From the NCBI GenBank assembly GCA_964531385.1, contig CAZHGC010000009.1, forward strand, positions 20,933 to 84,932: a stretch of DNA of 64,000 nt, read 5' to 3'. The translations under genes and the position numbers were made by a program. Origin of the DNA: MGBC114079 sp964531385. GTDB taxonomy: Bacteria > Bacillota > Clostridia > Lachnospirales > CAG-274. The notes under the pieces are model-generated. The model made no database searches. It was not told where the DNA came from and saw only the letters and a list, made by a program, of their open reading frames with translations. This document shows, one piece after another, positions 55,734 to 64,000 of this stretch (the first letter of the stretch is position 1; each line of letters begins with the position of its first letter).

Positions 55734-56372
55734 TCAAATTTTTTCTTTTTGTGCTACTTTCTTTATTATTTTATAAACTTCAAATAACGCAAGAACATCT
55801 GCCAACGCCCTATGAGCATTATTATGCTCAATTCCAAAATGTGCCGAAAGATAGGTTAAATTGTTTTTTTCAAGATTTAAATATTTTCTGCTCAAATAAA
55901 GTGTATCAATAACGGGGTTTTCAAAATTCTCACCAATTCTTTTTAAGTTGTTTATCAAAAAACTTATATCAAATTTTGCATTATGAGCAATTATCGTAAA
56001 ATCGCCAATAAATTTCATCAAATCTGGCAAAACCTCTTGAATTGTTCTTTTGTCAAAAACCATATCATTCGTTATGTTTATTTTACTTGATATATACGGC
56101 GGAATAACTCTCTCCGGATTAATAAGCTCGTTAAATTCATCAACAATTTCATCATTGATTACTTTAACCGCACCAATTTCCAAAATCCTATCATTTTCTG
56201 GACTTAATCCCGTTGTTTCAAAATCCAAAATAATATAATCATCAACAGACGGTGTCAATATTTTTTGATATTCAATTTTAATTTTTTCTTTTGCTCTTTT
56301 CGAATTGTAATTATAAAATTCATTTTTGTTTATGTCCGACTTTTTAACAAGAAAATTTATATAATCGTGCAT
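55734..56372 (-). CDS. DEDDh 3'-5' exonuclease (PolC/DnaQ exonuclease-like)
   Basis: 212 residues. Exonuclease motifs: I YIILDFETTGLSPENDRILEIG, II FTIIAHNAKFDISFL, III HNNAHRALADVLALFEVY, with the catalytic acidic residues and the His present. It resembles stand-alone proofreading-type exonucleases. Its site lies within the end of lexA, 2 bases upstream, so it is co-transcribed with lexA and probably part of the SOS response. Confidence 0.92.
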   Translation of the reverse strand: MHDYINFLVKKSDINKNEFYNYNSKRAKEKIKIEYQKILTPSVDDYIILDFETTGLSPENDRILEIGAVKVINDEIVDEFNELINPERVIPPYISSKINITNDMVFDKRTIQEVLPDLMKFIGDFTIIAHNAKFDISFLINNLKRIGENFENPVIDTLYLSRKYLNLEKNNLTYLSAHFGIEHNNAHRALADVLALFEVYKIIKKVAQKEKI

Positions 56373-56374
56373 AA

Positions 56375-56983
56375 TTAAAAACTCCTGAAAAGCCCAATAA
56401 CTTTGCCTAAAATTGAAACATCGTTTAAAATTATCGGCTCAAAATCTTTGTTTTCGGGCTGAAGCCTAACGTGCCCGTCCTCAATAAAAAATCTTTTGCA
56501 AGTTGCCGAATCTTCAATTAAAGCAATTACAATATCGCCGTTCTCCGCAAACGATTGTTTGTTCACAATTACAAGGTCTTTGTTAAAAATTCCCGCTCCA
56601 ATCATGCTGTCGCCCTTTATTCTAAGCATAAAAGTTTCGTTATTTTTCAAATAGTTTACGGGAATCGGAAAATATCCCTCAATGTTTTCCGAAGCAATAA
56701 TCGGCTCGCCCGCCGTAACTTCACCCAAAATCGGAACACGTGAAACTTCATTGTCTGATGAATAAAAGTTGCTTTCCAAAACTTCAATGTGCCTTGTTTT
56801 TGCTTTGGAACGAGAAATATAACCTTTTTTCTCAAGGTTTTGTAAATTTAAATGAACAGAAGAAGTTGACGAAAGCCCTGCAACCTCCCCAATTTCTCTT
56901 ATTGACGGCGGAATTCCTTTTGTTCTGATTTCTTTTTTTATAAAGTCGAAAATAATTTGTTGCCTTTTTGTTAATTTTTCCAT
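56375..56983 (-). CDS. lexA: LexA repressor
   Basis: 202 residues. N-terminal winged helix (LTKRQQIIFDFIKKEI, GIPPSIREIGEVAGLSSTSS). The self-cleavage site is AG in GEVTAGEPI; the catalytic Ser is in IKGDSMIGAGI and the Lys in EDSATCKRFF. It represses DNA-damage genes until RecA triggers cleavage. It is the first gene of an operon with a DEDDh exonuclease. A palindrome at the promoter is a candidate self-operator. Confidence 0.97.
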   Translation of the reverse strand: MEKLTKRQQIIFDFIKKEIRTKGIPPSIREIGEVAGLSSTSSVHLNLQNLEKKGYISRSKAKTRHIEVLESNFYSSDNEVSRVPILGEVTAGEPIIASENIEGYFPIPVNYLKNNETFMLRIKGDSMIGAGIFNKDLVIVNKQSFAENGDIVIALIEDSATCKRFFIEDGHVRLQPENKDFEPIILNDVSILGKVIGLFRSF

Positions 56984-57130
56984 AAAATCACCTCTGATAA
57001 TTCAAATAAAATTTAAACAACATAAATAACAATCGCATATCAAAATTGTAAAATCCCAATTATACGGTGCTGTTTTAAAAAATTTGTCGGTTATATATAT
57101 ATTTTATCACAAATTTCGAAAAAGTAAAGT

Positions 57131-57147
57131 ATTATACAAATGTTTGT
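57131..57147 (-). promoter_or_regulatory. Candidate lexA promoter with overlapping LexA-like operator
   Basis: TATAAT on the minus strand (57131-57136) overlaps the palindrome ACAAATGTTTGT (57136-57147), with GTTC just beyond. It resembles clostridial LexA boxes of the GAAC-N4-GTTT type but with mismatches. Autorepression is inferred. Confidence 0.45.
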
Positions 57148-57276
57148 TCTATTTTTGTATATAAATTTTATTGATTTGAATTTTTTTAGGCTGTATGATT
57201 ATATTAAGAATGATTATGCAATAGAATTTTTATAAAACCTCACTAAAAAAATAAAAAATCGAAAGGAGTTTTACAA

Positions 57277-57630
57277 ATGACTATAAACTGCGTTGAAAAA
57301 AACCGAACATTAATTGTTAAAATAACAGGAGAAATAGACCATTGCACAGCAAATGATATAAAATATAAAACAGATAAAGAATATAAAATTTTAAACAGCA
57401 AAAATATCCTTTTTGATTTAAGCGAAGTAACGTTTATGGATAGCTCGGGCATAGGCGTCATAATGGGACGATACAAAAATGTAAGTTCAAACGGAGGAAT
57501 TGTCGGAACAACGCTCATAAATGACGAAATCAAAAAAATTTTTGAATTATCGGGGCTGTTTAAAATAATAAAATACTATAAAAACACAGAAGACGCTCTA
57601 ACTGCATTTTCTGAGGGGGTAATCAAATGA
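57277..57630 (+). CDS. spoIIAA: Anti-sigma F factor antagonist
   Basis: 117-residue STAS protein. The phosphorylatable serine lies in DLSEVTFMDSSGIGVIMGRY. When unphosphorylated it binds SpoIIAB and frees sigma F in the forespore. AAAGGAG precedes ATG 57277. It is the first gene of the spoIIA operon; its stop overlaps the spoIIAB start (ATGA). Confidence 0.96.
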   Translation: MTINCVEKNRTLIVKITGEIDHCTANDIKYKTDKEYKILNSKNILFDLSEVTFMDSSGIGVIMGRYKNVSSNGGIVGTTLINDEIKKIFELSGLFKIIKYYKNTEDALTAFSEGVIK

Positions 57631-58067
57631 ATTATGACAACGAAATGACAATAAAATTTAAAGGAATTCCCGAAAACGAAGCATTTGCAAGAACAAGCGT
57701 ATCAATTTTTGTTGCACAGCTGAACCCAACATTAAGCGAACTGAACGATATAAAAACAGCCGTTTCCGAAGCCGTAACAAATGCAATAATTCATGGCTAT
57801 GAAAATATGATTGGCGAAGTTCTTTTGGAATGTAAAATAAAAAATTCAGAAGTTTACATAAAAATCGAAGACAAAGGAAAAGGCATCGAAAACATCAAAG
57901 AAGCAATGACACCGTTATACACATCAAAACCAAATATGGAACGCTCCGGAATGGGTTTCACCGTTATGGAAACATTTATGGATAAAATAGAAGTTTCCTC
58001 AGAAATTGAAAAAGGCACAACAATTAAAATGAGAAAAACTATCAGCGAAGAAAATTCTCAAATTTGA
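57627..58067 (+). CDS. spoIIAB: Anti-sigma F factor / serine kinase
   Basis: 146-residue GHKL-type kinase. N box AVSEAVTNAIIHGYEN, G1 IKIEDKGKGIEN, G2 MERSGMGFTVMETFMD. It holds sigma F inactive and phosphorylates SpoIIAA. Its ATG overlaps the upstream stop, so it is translationally coupled. Confidence 0.96.
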   Translation: MNYDNEMTIKFKGIPENEAFARTSVSIFVAQLNPTLSELNDIKTAVSEAVTNAIIHGYENMIGEVLLECKIKNSEVYIKIEDKGKGIENIKEAMTPLYTSKPNMERSGMGFTVMETFMDKIEVSSEIEKGTTIKMRKTISEENSQI

Positions 58068-58081
58068 CAAGGGGTGCGGCA

Positions 58082-58804
58082 ATGTGTAAAATCAACGAAC
58101 TTATAAAACTTGCACAGCAGGGAAACGAAAATGCAAAAAAACAAATTATCGAAGAAAATTCAGGCCTTGTTTGGAGTATAGTTAAACGTTTTGCAAACAG
58201 AGGTTATGAAGCCGATGACCTTTTCCAGCTTGGCTCAATAGGGCTTTTAAAATGTATCGAAAAATTCAATTTTTCTTTTAATGTCAAATTTTCAACTTAT
58301 GCCGTTCCAATGATTTTGGGAGAAATAAAACGCTTTTTACGTGATGACGGTCCAATAAAAGTTTCTCGCCCACTGAAAGAACTTGCAGCAAAAGCAAAAC
58401 AAATTGAACAAACAATTGTAAAAAAAACAGGAAAAAGTCCAACAATAAACTTTCTTGCAAATGAACTTAACACAACAACAGAAGAACTTGTTGTCGCATT
58501 AGACTCAAGAAAAGAAATCGAATCGTTATACAGCACAGTTTACCAAAGTGACGGAAACCCCGTTTACTTAATCGATAGGCTGAACATTCAAGAAAATTAT
58601 GACGAAAAAATGATAAACAACATAGTTTTAAAACAAATGATTGAAAATCTTCCCGAAAGGGAAAAAGAAATAATAACCCTAAGATATTTTCAAGATAAAA
58701 CACAAACAGAAGTTGCAAAACAAGTCGGTCTTTCACAAGTTCAAATTTCAAGAATTGAAAAAAAGCTTTTAAAAAGCTTTCGTGAAAAAATGCAGTTAAT
58801 TTAA
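58082..58804 (+). CDS. sigF: Sporulation sigma factor F
   Basis: 240 residues. Region 2 reads NRGYEADDLFQLGSIGLLK and FSFNVKFSTYAVPMILGEIK; region 3 GPIKVSRPLKELA; region 4 LPEREKEIITLRYFQDKTQ and VGLSQVQISRIEKKLL. It directs early forespore transcription. ATG 58082 with AAGGGG is used; an upstream in-frame TTG (58064) overlaps spoIIAB and lacks a site. Last gene of the spoIIA operon. Confidence 0.96.
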   Translation: MCKINELIKLAQQGNENAKKQIIEENSGLVWSIVKRFANRGYEADDLFQLGSIGLLKCIEKFNFSFNVKFSTYAVPMILGEIKRFLRDDGPIKVSRPLKELAAKAKQIEQTIVKKTGKSPTINFLANELNTTTEELVVALDSRKEIESLYSTVYQSDGNPVYLIDRLNIQENYDEKMINNIVLKQMIENLPEREKEIITLRYFQDKTQTEVAKQVGLSQVQISRIEKKLLKSFREKMQLI

Positions 58805-58836
58805 ACATAAAAAATAAAATAAGGAAGTGTATTTAT

Positions 58837-61800
58837 TTGCCAATTTCCGAAAAATCAGACAGCGAACTTAACATCGCTTTAAATTTAAACAATAACGATT
58901 TGGAAAAAAGCACATTAAAAACAGGCTATAACTTTTCCGAGAATATCTGGGAAGTAATAGTCAAATATAACGGCAATTTGGAAATAATAAAAAATGAATT
59001 AAACGTTGAATTTGAACTACTTTCTTCCAATTATGCAATAATAACACTTTCAAAAGATAAAATTCCGGCTTTAATAAACTATCGTCAAATAGAATATATC
59101 GAAAAACCAAAATTGCTCCTCTTAATGTTAAACAATTCTTTAAGAACATCTTGCATTTCGCAAATAACAAAAAGAGAGAAAAACCCTCTTACAGGAAAAG
59201 GTGTCATAATCGGAATAATCGATTCCGGAATAAACTACACCCACCCCGATTTCAGAAATCCAAACGGAACAACAAGAATTTTATACCTTTGGGATCAAAC
59301 CGATTCAAGCGGAATTCCGCCAAACGGCTTTCTTGGCGGTTCTCAATACACCGAAGAACAAATAAACAATGCTCTGAATTCCATAAATACGTTTGAAAAA
59401 GTTCCCCACATCGACAGCATAGGCCATGGAACAGCCGTTGCCGGAGTTGCGGCAGGAAACGGCAGAAGAAGCAACGGAACATACAGCGGAGTTGCCCCCG
59501 AAAGTTCTCTAATTATTGTAAAACTTGGCGAAAGAGGAAGAGAATCTTTTGCAAAAAACACCGAAATAATGCGTGCAATAAAATACATACTCGATAAATC
59601 AATTGAGCTTAATATGCCCGTTGTCATAAATTTAAGCTTTGGAACAAACAACGGCTCCCACAGCGGAACATCGCTTTTCGAAACATTTATTGACGATATG
59701 GCAAATATCTGGAAATGTTCAATATGCGTTGCAAGCGGAAACGAAGGTTCAAGCGGCCATCATTACAGCAACAAAATTGGCAAAAACGAAACACAGGAAA
59801 TCGAATTTATCGTCAGCGGAGGTCTTCGCTCGCTTTTCATTTCTCTTTGGAAAAATTTTGTCGATAAATTTAATTTTGAGCTTATTTCTCCAAACGGAAA
59901 TTCAACAGGAATTGTGCGTTATAATTCAACAGTTGTCCGATATGATTTAAACAACTCTTCAATATTCACAAATATCGGCTTGCCAACGCCATACAACGCA
60001 GACCAACAAGTATTTTTCGAAATAATCGCAAATGAGCAATTTATTCCAAACGGATTATGGAAATTAAAAATATACGGAGATGACGTTGTTTTCGGAAAAT
60101 ACAATATATGGCTTCCCATAACGGAAGAAGTAACAGCAGAGACAAGATTTATAACTCCAACTATTTATACAACTCTAACATTACCCTCAACAGCAAAAAA
60201 CGTTATAACTGTCGGCGGATATAATTCTCAAACAAATGCAATTTCTCCTTTTTCAGGCAGAGGATACACAAGATTATTTGAAACAGTTAAACCCGATTTG
60301 GTTGCTCCCGCATATGAAATCACAACAACCAACACATCGGGAGGTTACTCTCCACAAACAGGAACAAGTATTGCCGCCCCCCATGTAAGCGGAGCTTGTG
60401 CAATTTTAATGCAATGGGGAATTGTAAACGGAAACGACCCTTTTATGTATGGTCAAAAAATAAAAGCATATCTCCGGCTCGGTGCAAGAAGAAATCTAAA
60501 CTTGGAATATCCAAACAGAGATTGGGGCTACGGAAGCCTTTGCCTTGAAAATACTTTTAACAATTTGATAACACCTCCGCTTATAACAACAGCACAAAAC
60601 ACATCTTCAACAACTCCAATAGAAGAAATTATAAATTCAAATGATTATGCCGACTACATCGTGCAACTAACGGCAGTTTCACGAAATTATATCGAAAATG
60701 ACCCAAATATAGAATATTGCAAATTTTTAGATGATGATTACGCCGTCATATACATAAATCGCAAAAACCTAACACAATACAACTCCAACCCTCTAAGCGG
60801 ATTTATAAAAGAACCGTTTCTTCTTGGGCTTATGGACACAACAGCAATCGAATCTGCCGGAATTTTAGACCTTCAAACGCAACCATATCTAAATTTAACG
60901 GGACAAAATATTTTAATTGCAATAATCGACACAGGAATTGATTATACAAACGAAGCATTCATTTATGAAGACGGAACATCAAAAATTTACAGCATTTGGG
61001 ACCAAACAATTCAAGGAACCAACTCAAATTCAGTTTGTTATGGAACCGAATATACAAACAGCCAAATAAATGATGCCCTTGCAAACGAAAACCCGCTTGA
61101 CATAGTTCCAACAACCGATGACGTTGGGCATGGAACATTTTTGGCATCAATCAGTTCCGGAAGAACCGTTCAATCACAAAACTTTGTTGGAGCCGCACCG
61201 GATTCAACGTTGGTCGTTGTAAAGCTTAAACAGGCAAAAGAATATTTAAAACAGTCAAAAGCTATGTTCACCTCGGCAAATGCCTATTCATCAAGCGATT
61301 TAATGTTCGCAATAGATTATGTCAAATCGGTTGCCGAAAAATTGCAAAAACCAATTGCAATATGTATAAGTTTGGGAACAAACGAAGGCTCACACAACGG
61401 CTTGTCAATTCTCGAAAGTTATATATCTTCAATCGCTTTAAAAGAGGGTTACGTAATTTGTGAGGCGGCAGGAAATGAGGCCTCCGCAAAACATCATACA
61501 CTTGTAACATTAAGCGAAAGCGTTCCGTCAAAAGACGTTGAATTCATTGTCGACTCAAACGAAAAAGGTTTTACGCTCAATATATGGGCATATCTTCCGG
61601 ATAGAATTTCAATATCATTAACTTCGCCTCTTGGCGGAATAATTGAACGCATTCAACCAATTTTAAATTCAAGACGTGAAATAAATCTTCCCTTGGAAAA
61701 CACAACTGTTATAATAGAATATCCCTCATCTCAACTTGTCGGAATAGGTCAACAAATTAAAATAACGTTTCTAACACCCTCGGAAGGAAATTGGAAACTA

Positions 61801-62304
61801 ACTTTGTACGGTGATTTAATAATCAACGGAATTATAAACCTCTGGCTTCCAATAAGTGGTTTTATAGAAAAAAATACAGCATTTCTAACGCCCGACCCCG
61901 CCTACACAACCGTTGTTCCCGCAACCGGAAGAAACATAATTTCCGTTGGCGGATATGACCATACAACAAACGGAATATATGTCAATTCAAGCCGAGGACC
62001 AAACACATTAAATTTATTAAAACCCCTTTTTGTAGCACCCGCCGTCAATGTTTTCGGAGCTTCAAATTTAAACGGCTTCACTCGTATGTCGGGAACAAGC
62101 GTTTCGGCAGCAATAACAACAGGTGCGGCAGCACTTCTTTTAGAGTGGGGCTACGTTCGTGGAAACGACTATTTTATAACAACTCCAAATGCGGCATCAT
62201 ATTTCATACGTGGAACTGTTCGTGTTCAAGATGAATTATATCCAAATAACATCTGGGGCTACGGAACTTTAAATTTATACAACAGCTTCCGAGTTTTGTT
62301 GTAA
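58837..62304 (+). CDS. Tandem double subtilase, Csp-like (two S8 domains)
   Basis: 1155 residues with two complete S8 units, each with a short prodomain-like start. Unit 1: Asp in IGIIDSGINYTHPDF (about 129), His in SIGHGTAVAGVAAG (about 197), Ser in QTGTSIAAPHVSGACA (about 511). Unit 2: Asp in IAIIDTGIDYTNEAF (about 697), His in DVGHGTFLASISSG (about 765), Ser in MSGTSVSAAITTGAAA (about 1088). Architecture resembles the CspBA germination proteases of Clostridia, but there one unit is catalytically dead; here both triads are present. No signal peptide is seen, as usual for Csp. TTG 58837 has AAGGAAG upstream. It follows sigF by 32 bases and may be forespore-expressed. Confidence 0.88.
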   Translation: MPISEKSDSELNIALNLNNNDLEKSTLKTGYNFSENIWEVIVKYNGNLEIIKNELNVEFELLSSNYAIITLSKDKIPALINYRQIEYIEKPKLLLLMLNNSLRTSCISQITKREKNPLTGKGVIIGIIDSGINYTHPDFRNPNGTTRILYLWDQTDSSGIPPNGFLGGSQYTEEQINNALNSINTFEKVPHIDSIGHGTAVAGVAAGNGRRSNGTYSGVAPESSLIIVKLGERGRESFAKNTEIMRAIKYILDKSIELNMPVVINLSFGTNNGSHSGTSLFETFIDDMANIWKCSICVASGNEGSSGHHYSNKIGKNETQEIEFIVSGGLRSLFISLWKNFVDKFNFELISPNGNSTGIVRYNSTVVRYDLNNSSIFTNIGLPTPYNADQQVFFEIIANEQFIPNGLWKLKIYGDDVVFGKYNIWLPITEEVTAETRFITPTIYTTLTLPSTAKNVITVGGYNSQTNAISPFSGRGYTRLFETVKPDLVAPAYEITTTNTSGGYSPQTGTSIAAPHVSGACAILMQWGIVNGNDPFMYGQKIKAYLRLGARRNLNLEYPNRDWGYGSLCLENTFNNLITPPLITTAQNTSSTTPIEEIINSNDYADYIVQLTAVSRNYIENDPNIEYCKFLDDDYAVIYINRKNLTQYNSNPLSGFIKEPFLLGLMDTTAIESAGILDLQTQPYLNLTGQNILIAIIDTGIDYTNEAFIYEDGTSKIYSIWDQTIQGTNSNSVCYGTEYTNSQINDALANENPLDIVPTTDDVGHGTFLASISSGRTVQSQNFVGAAPDSTLVVVKLKQAKEYLKQSKAMFTSANAYSSSDLMFAIDYVKSVAEKLQKPIAICISLGTNEGSHNGLSILESYISSIALKEGYVICEAAGNEASAKHHTLVTLSESVPSKDVEFIVDSNEKGFTLNIWAYLPDRISISLTSPLGGIIERIQPILNSRREINLPLENTTVIIEYPSSQLVGIGQQIKITFLTPSEGNWKLTLYGDLIINGIINLWLPISGFIEKNTAFLTPDPAYTTVVPATGRNIISVGGYDHTTNGIYVNSSRGPNTLNLLKPLFVAPAVNVFGASNLNGFTRMSGTSVSAAITTGAAALLLEWGYVRGNDYFITTPNAASYFIRGTVRVQDELYPNNIWGYGTLNLYNSFRVLL

Positions 62305-62312
62305 AGTTTGTC

Positions 62313-62349
62313 AATCCCCTTGTATCTTCAAAAACTCAACAAGGGGATT
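62313..62349 (+). terminator. Terminator after the double subtilase
   Basis: 10-base stem AATCCCCTTG/CAAGGGGATT, 9 bases after the stop, followed by TTTCAAT. Confidence 0.8.
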
Positions 62350-62589
62350 TCAATCAAACCAAACAAATATTATAGTACATCAAATCATTCATTGATATAT
62401 TTATTCAATTCATTCCATTTTTCATTTAAAATATTTTTTCCAATGTAATAAAAACCTCTCATAACAAATCAACAAAAAATAAAAGTTTTCAACTCAACAA
62501 AGCGATATTCCGCCAAATATTTTTTATATACAATCACTCAAAATTTATGATATACTTTTATTATGAAAACAAACGGGAGGTTATGAATT

Positions 62590-64000
62590 ATGCAAATTTC
62601 AAATATATCAATCCAAAATCAATATTCCGAAAATATAATAGCCGAACAATCAAAAGAAGTCTTGCAAAACAACAAAACCGCTTCTTCAACACAAGCTCAA
62701 GAACTTCAAAAAACTCAGCCCCGTCCAACCGAACAATCATCAATTGAAAACGCTTTAAAAGCTTTGGGTTTCAAATCAAGCGAAGAAAATATAAAACTTG
62801 TAAATCTTCTCATCGAAAATGATTTTCCAATAAACGAAAATAATATTCGAAAATTAAATCAATCGCTAAAATTAATGGGCGAAAATGCCACAAAAGAAGC
62901 AATATTTTTTTTAAAAAACGAAATCCGACCAACTTCATCAAACGCAAACATTTTAAATAACATACTAAACGGAAAAGCAGATATAACAAATTCATTAAAA
63001 TCCCTTATGTCCGCTCTTTTTTCCGATGCCGAAAATAGTGATTTGTCAAATTTGTTAAATTCTATAACTGACAACTTAATTTCAAAATCAGATATCAAAA
63101 ATTTTAACTCTGCATCAAATCAGTTAAACCAACTTATTGCAAATGATAAAGTTGCAAAATTGCTCAATAATTATATAAGTAAAATGCCAACAAACACAGA
63201 AACTCAAAATTCAACAACTATGCCACAGCAAACCCAACCTCAACAATCTAACCTCACTACCTCTTTGCCCTCCCAACCTCAACAATCCACTAACCTACAA
63301 CAATCCAACAACACTACCTCTCTGCCCTCTCAACCTCAACAAACCACTAACCAACAACCTCAACAATCTAACACTACAACTCTACCCTCTCAACCTCAAC
63401 AAACCACTAACCAACAACCTCAACAATCTAACACTACAACTCTACCCTCTCAACCTCAACAACCTACTAACCAACAATCCAACAACACTACCTCTCTGCC
63501 CTCCCAACCTCAACAATCCACTAACCTACAACAATCCAACAACACTACCTCTCTGCCCTACCAACCTCAACAATCCAACACCACTACCTCTCTACCCTCC
63601 CAACCTCAACAATCTAACACTACCTCTCTGCCCTCCCAAACTCAACAATCTCAACAAACCAACCTCACTACCTCTTTGCCCTCCCAAACTCAACAAACCC
63701 AACAACCTCAACAAACCAACCTCACTACCTCTCTGCCCTCCCAAACTCAACAAACCACTAACCTACAACAATCCAACAACACTACCTCTCTGCCCTCTCA
63801 ACCTCAACAATCCACTAACCTACAACCTCAACAATCTAACCCCACTACCTCTTTGCCCTCCCAAACTCAACAATCTACTAACCTACAACAATCCAACAAC
63901 ACTACCTCTCTGCCCTCCCAAACTCAACAAACCAACCTCACTACTTCTCTGCCCTCTCAACCTCAACAATCCACTAACCTACAACCTCAACAATCTATAA
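62590..64000 (+). CDS. Helical N-terminus plus Q/P/S/T/N-repeat protein, 3'-truncated (FliK- or DUF6240-like)
   Basis: The frame is open from ATG 62590 to the window end (470 codons). GGGAGG lies 9 bases upstream; the closer ATG at 62583 is in another frame and too near the site. Residues 1-200 are helical with ALKALGFKSSEENIKLVNLL and IENDFPINENNIRKLNQSL, a pattern of flagellar hook-length-like or DUF6240 proteins of Clostridia. From about residue 205 onward it is repeats of the type TTSLPSQPQQS and NLQQSNN. A FliK-type ruler would have such a disordered region; cheB at 54.6 kb agrees weakly with motility. The assignment is tentative. Confidence 0.7.
   Translation, partial: MQISNISIQNQYSENIIAEQSKEVLQNNKTASSTQAQELQKTQPRPTEQSSIENALKALGFKSSEENIKLVNLLIENDFPINENNIRKLNQSLKLMGENATKEAIFFLKNEIRPTSSNANILNNILNGKADITNSLKSLMSALFSDAENSDLSNLLNSITDNLISKSDIKNFNSASNQLNQLIANDKVAKLLNNYISKMPTNTETQNSTTMPQQTQPQQSNLTTSLPSQPQQSTNLQQSNNTTSLPSQPQQTTNQQPQQSNTTTLPSQPQQTTNQQPQQSNTTTLPSQPQQPTNQQSNNTTSLPSQPQQSTNLQQSNNTTSLPYQPQQSNTTTSLPSQPQQSNTTSLPSQTQQSQQTNLTTSLPSQTQQTQQPQQTNLTTSLPSQTQQTTNLQQSNNTTSLPSQPQQSTNLQPQQSNPTTSLPSQTQQSTNLQQSNNTTSLPSQTQQTNLTTSLPSQPQQSTNLQPQQSI
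63241..64000 (+). repeat. Degenerate tandem repeats inside a coding region
   Basis: At least 760 bases built from CAACAATC, CTCCCAACCTCAACAA and ACTACCTCTCTGCC-type blocks, always in frame. In places the period is 60 bases (63361-63420 and 63421-63480 are nearly identical). Almost no G on the plus strand. It continues beyond the window. Confidence 0.9.

Noticed and set aside
62547..62747. 66-codon frame starting MIYFYYENKREVMNYANF
   Set aside because: The +1 shadow of the repeat-protein gene; its internal ATG 62583 is too close to GGGAGG, whereas ATG 62590 fits and stays open to the window end.
63241..64000. Possible CRISPR array because of regular short repeats
   Set aside because: Repeats are degenerate, in frame, multiple of three in length and have no unique spacers.

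Overview
The window looks like a chromosomal segment of a low-GC, spore-forming Clostridia (Bacillota) that lives by degrading plant polysaccharide. The pointers are very AT-rich DNA, strong GGAGG-type ribosome binding sites, a spoIIA operon with sigma F, a DUF3794/LysM protein, a Csp-like double subtilase, several S-layer-homology (SLH) and copper-amine-oxidase-like surface proteins, and a pectate lyase with a dockerin-like tail. A Monoglobus-like or related gut anaerobe would fit, but the species cannot be fixed from sequence reading alone.

Layout. 1-9.3 kb: the end of a surface protein, then a mostly minus-strand lower-glycolysis block read pgk, tpiA, gpmI, eno, followed by a HIT hydrolase and a cobalamin-enzyme-activation-like protein; a Na/Pi transporter lies upstream. 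9.5-18.4 kb: a PHP phosphatase, a RACo-like corrinoid activator paired with an SLH lipoprotein, a ferritin-like protein, glycogen phosphorylase, and a WG-repeat/SLH protein whose signal peptide is frameshifted. 18.4-25.3 kb: a decayed ORF, tmRNA (minus strand), the large pectate lyase, and a PhoP/PhoR-type two-component pair. 25.3-29.2 kb: a NitT/TauT-type ABC importer whose binding protein ends in a Cys-Cys-rich tail, with a DUF1847 metal-cluster protein and an unannotated 42-residue leader ORF in front.

29.5-46.0 kb is the most interesting part: one minus-strand block that reads SnoaL/LytTR regulator, periplasmic-binding-type lipoprotein, HlyD-like adaptor, C39-peptidase ABC exporter, second ABC exporter (the NHLP-type bacteriocin export trio), a 3064-residue secreted SLH protein, and finally a 51-residue acidic peptide with a perfect double-glycine leader (ELDNVSGG). 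No peptide-modifying enzyme is present. Divergent from it, after about 1.2 kb of decayed DNA, is an HTH regulator gene split into two frames by a run of 12 G, which has the form of a phase-variable switch.

48.8-64 kb: DUF3794-LysM, trmB, a DUF6128-like protein, a cell-wall amidase, orphan cheB, lexA with a DEDDh exonuclease, the spoIIAA-spoIIAB-sigF operon, a tandem Csp-like subtilase with two complete catalytic triads, and the start of a protein with a long Q/P/S/T/N repeat region running off the window end.
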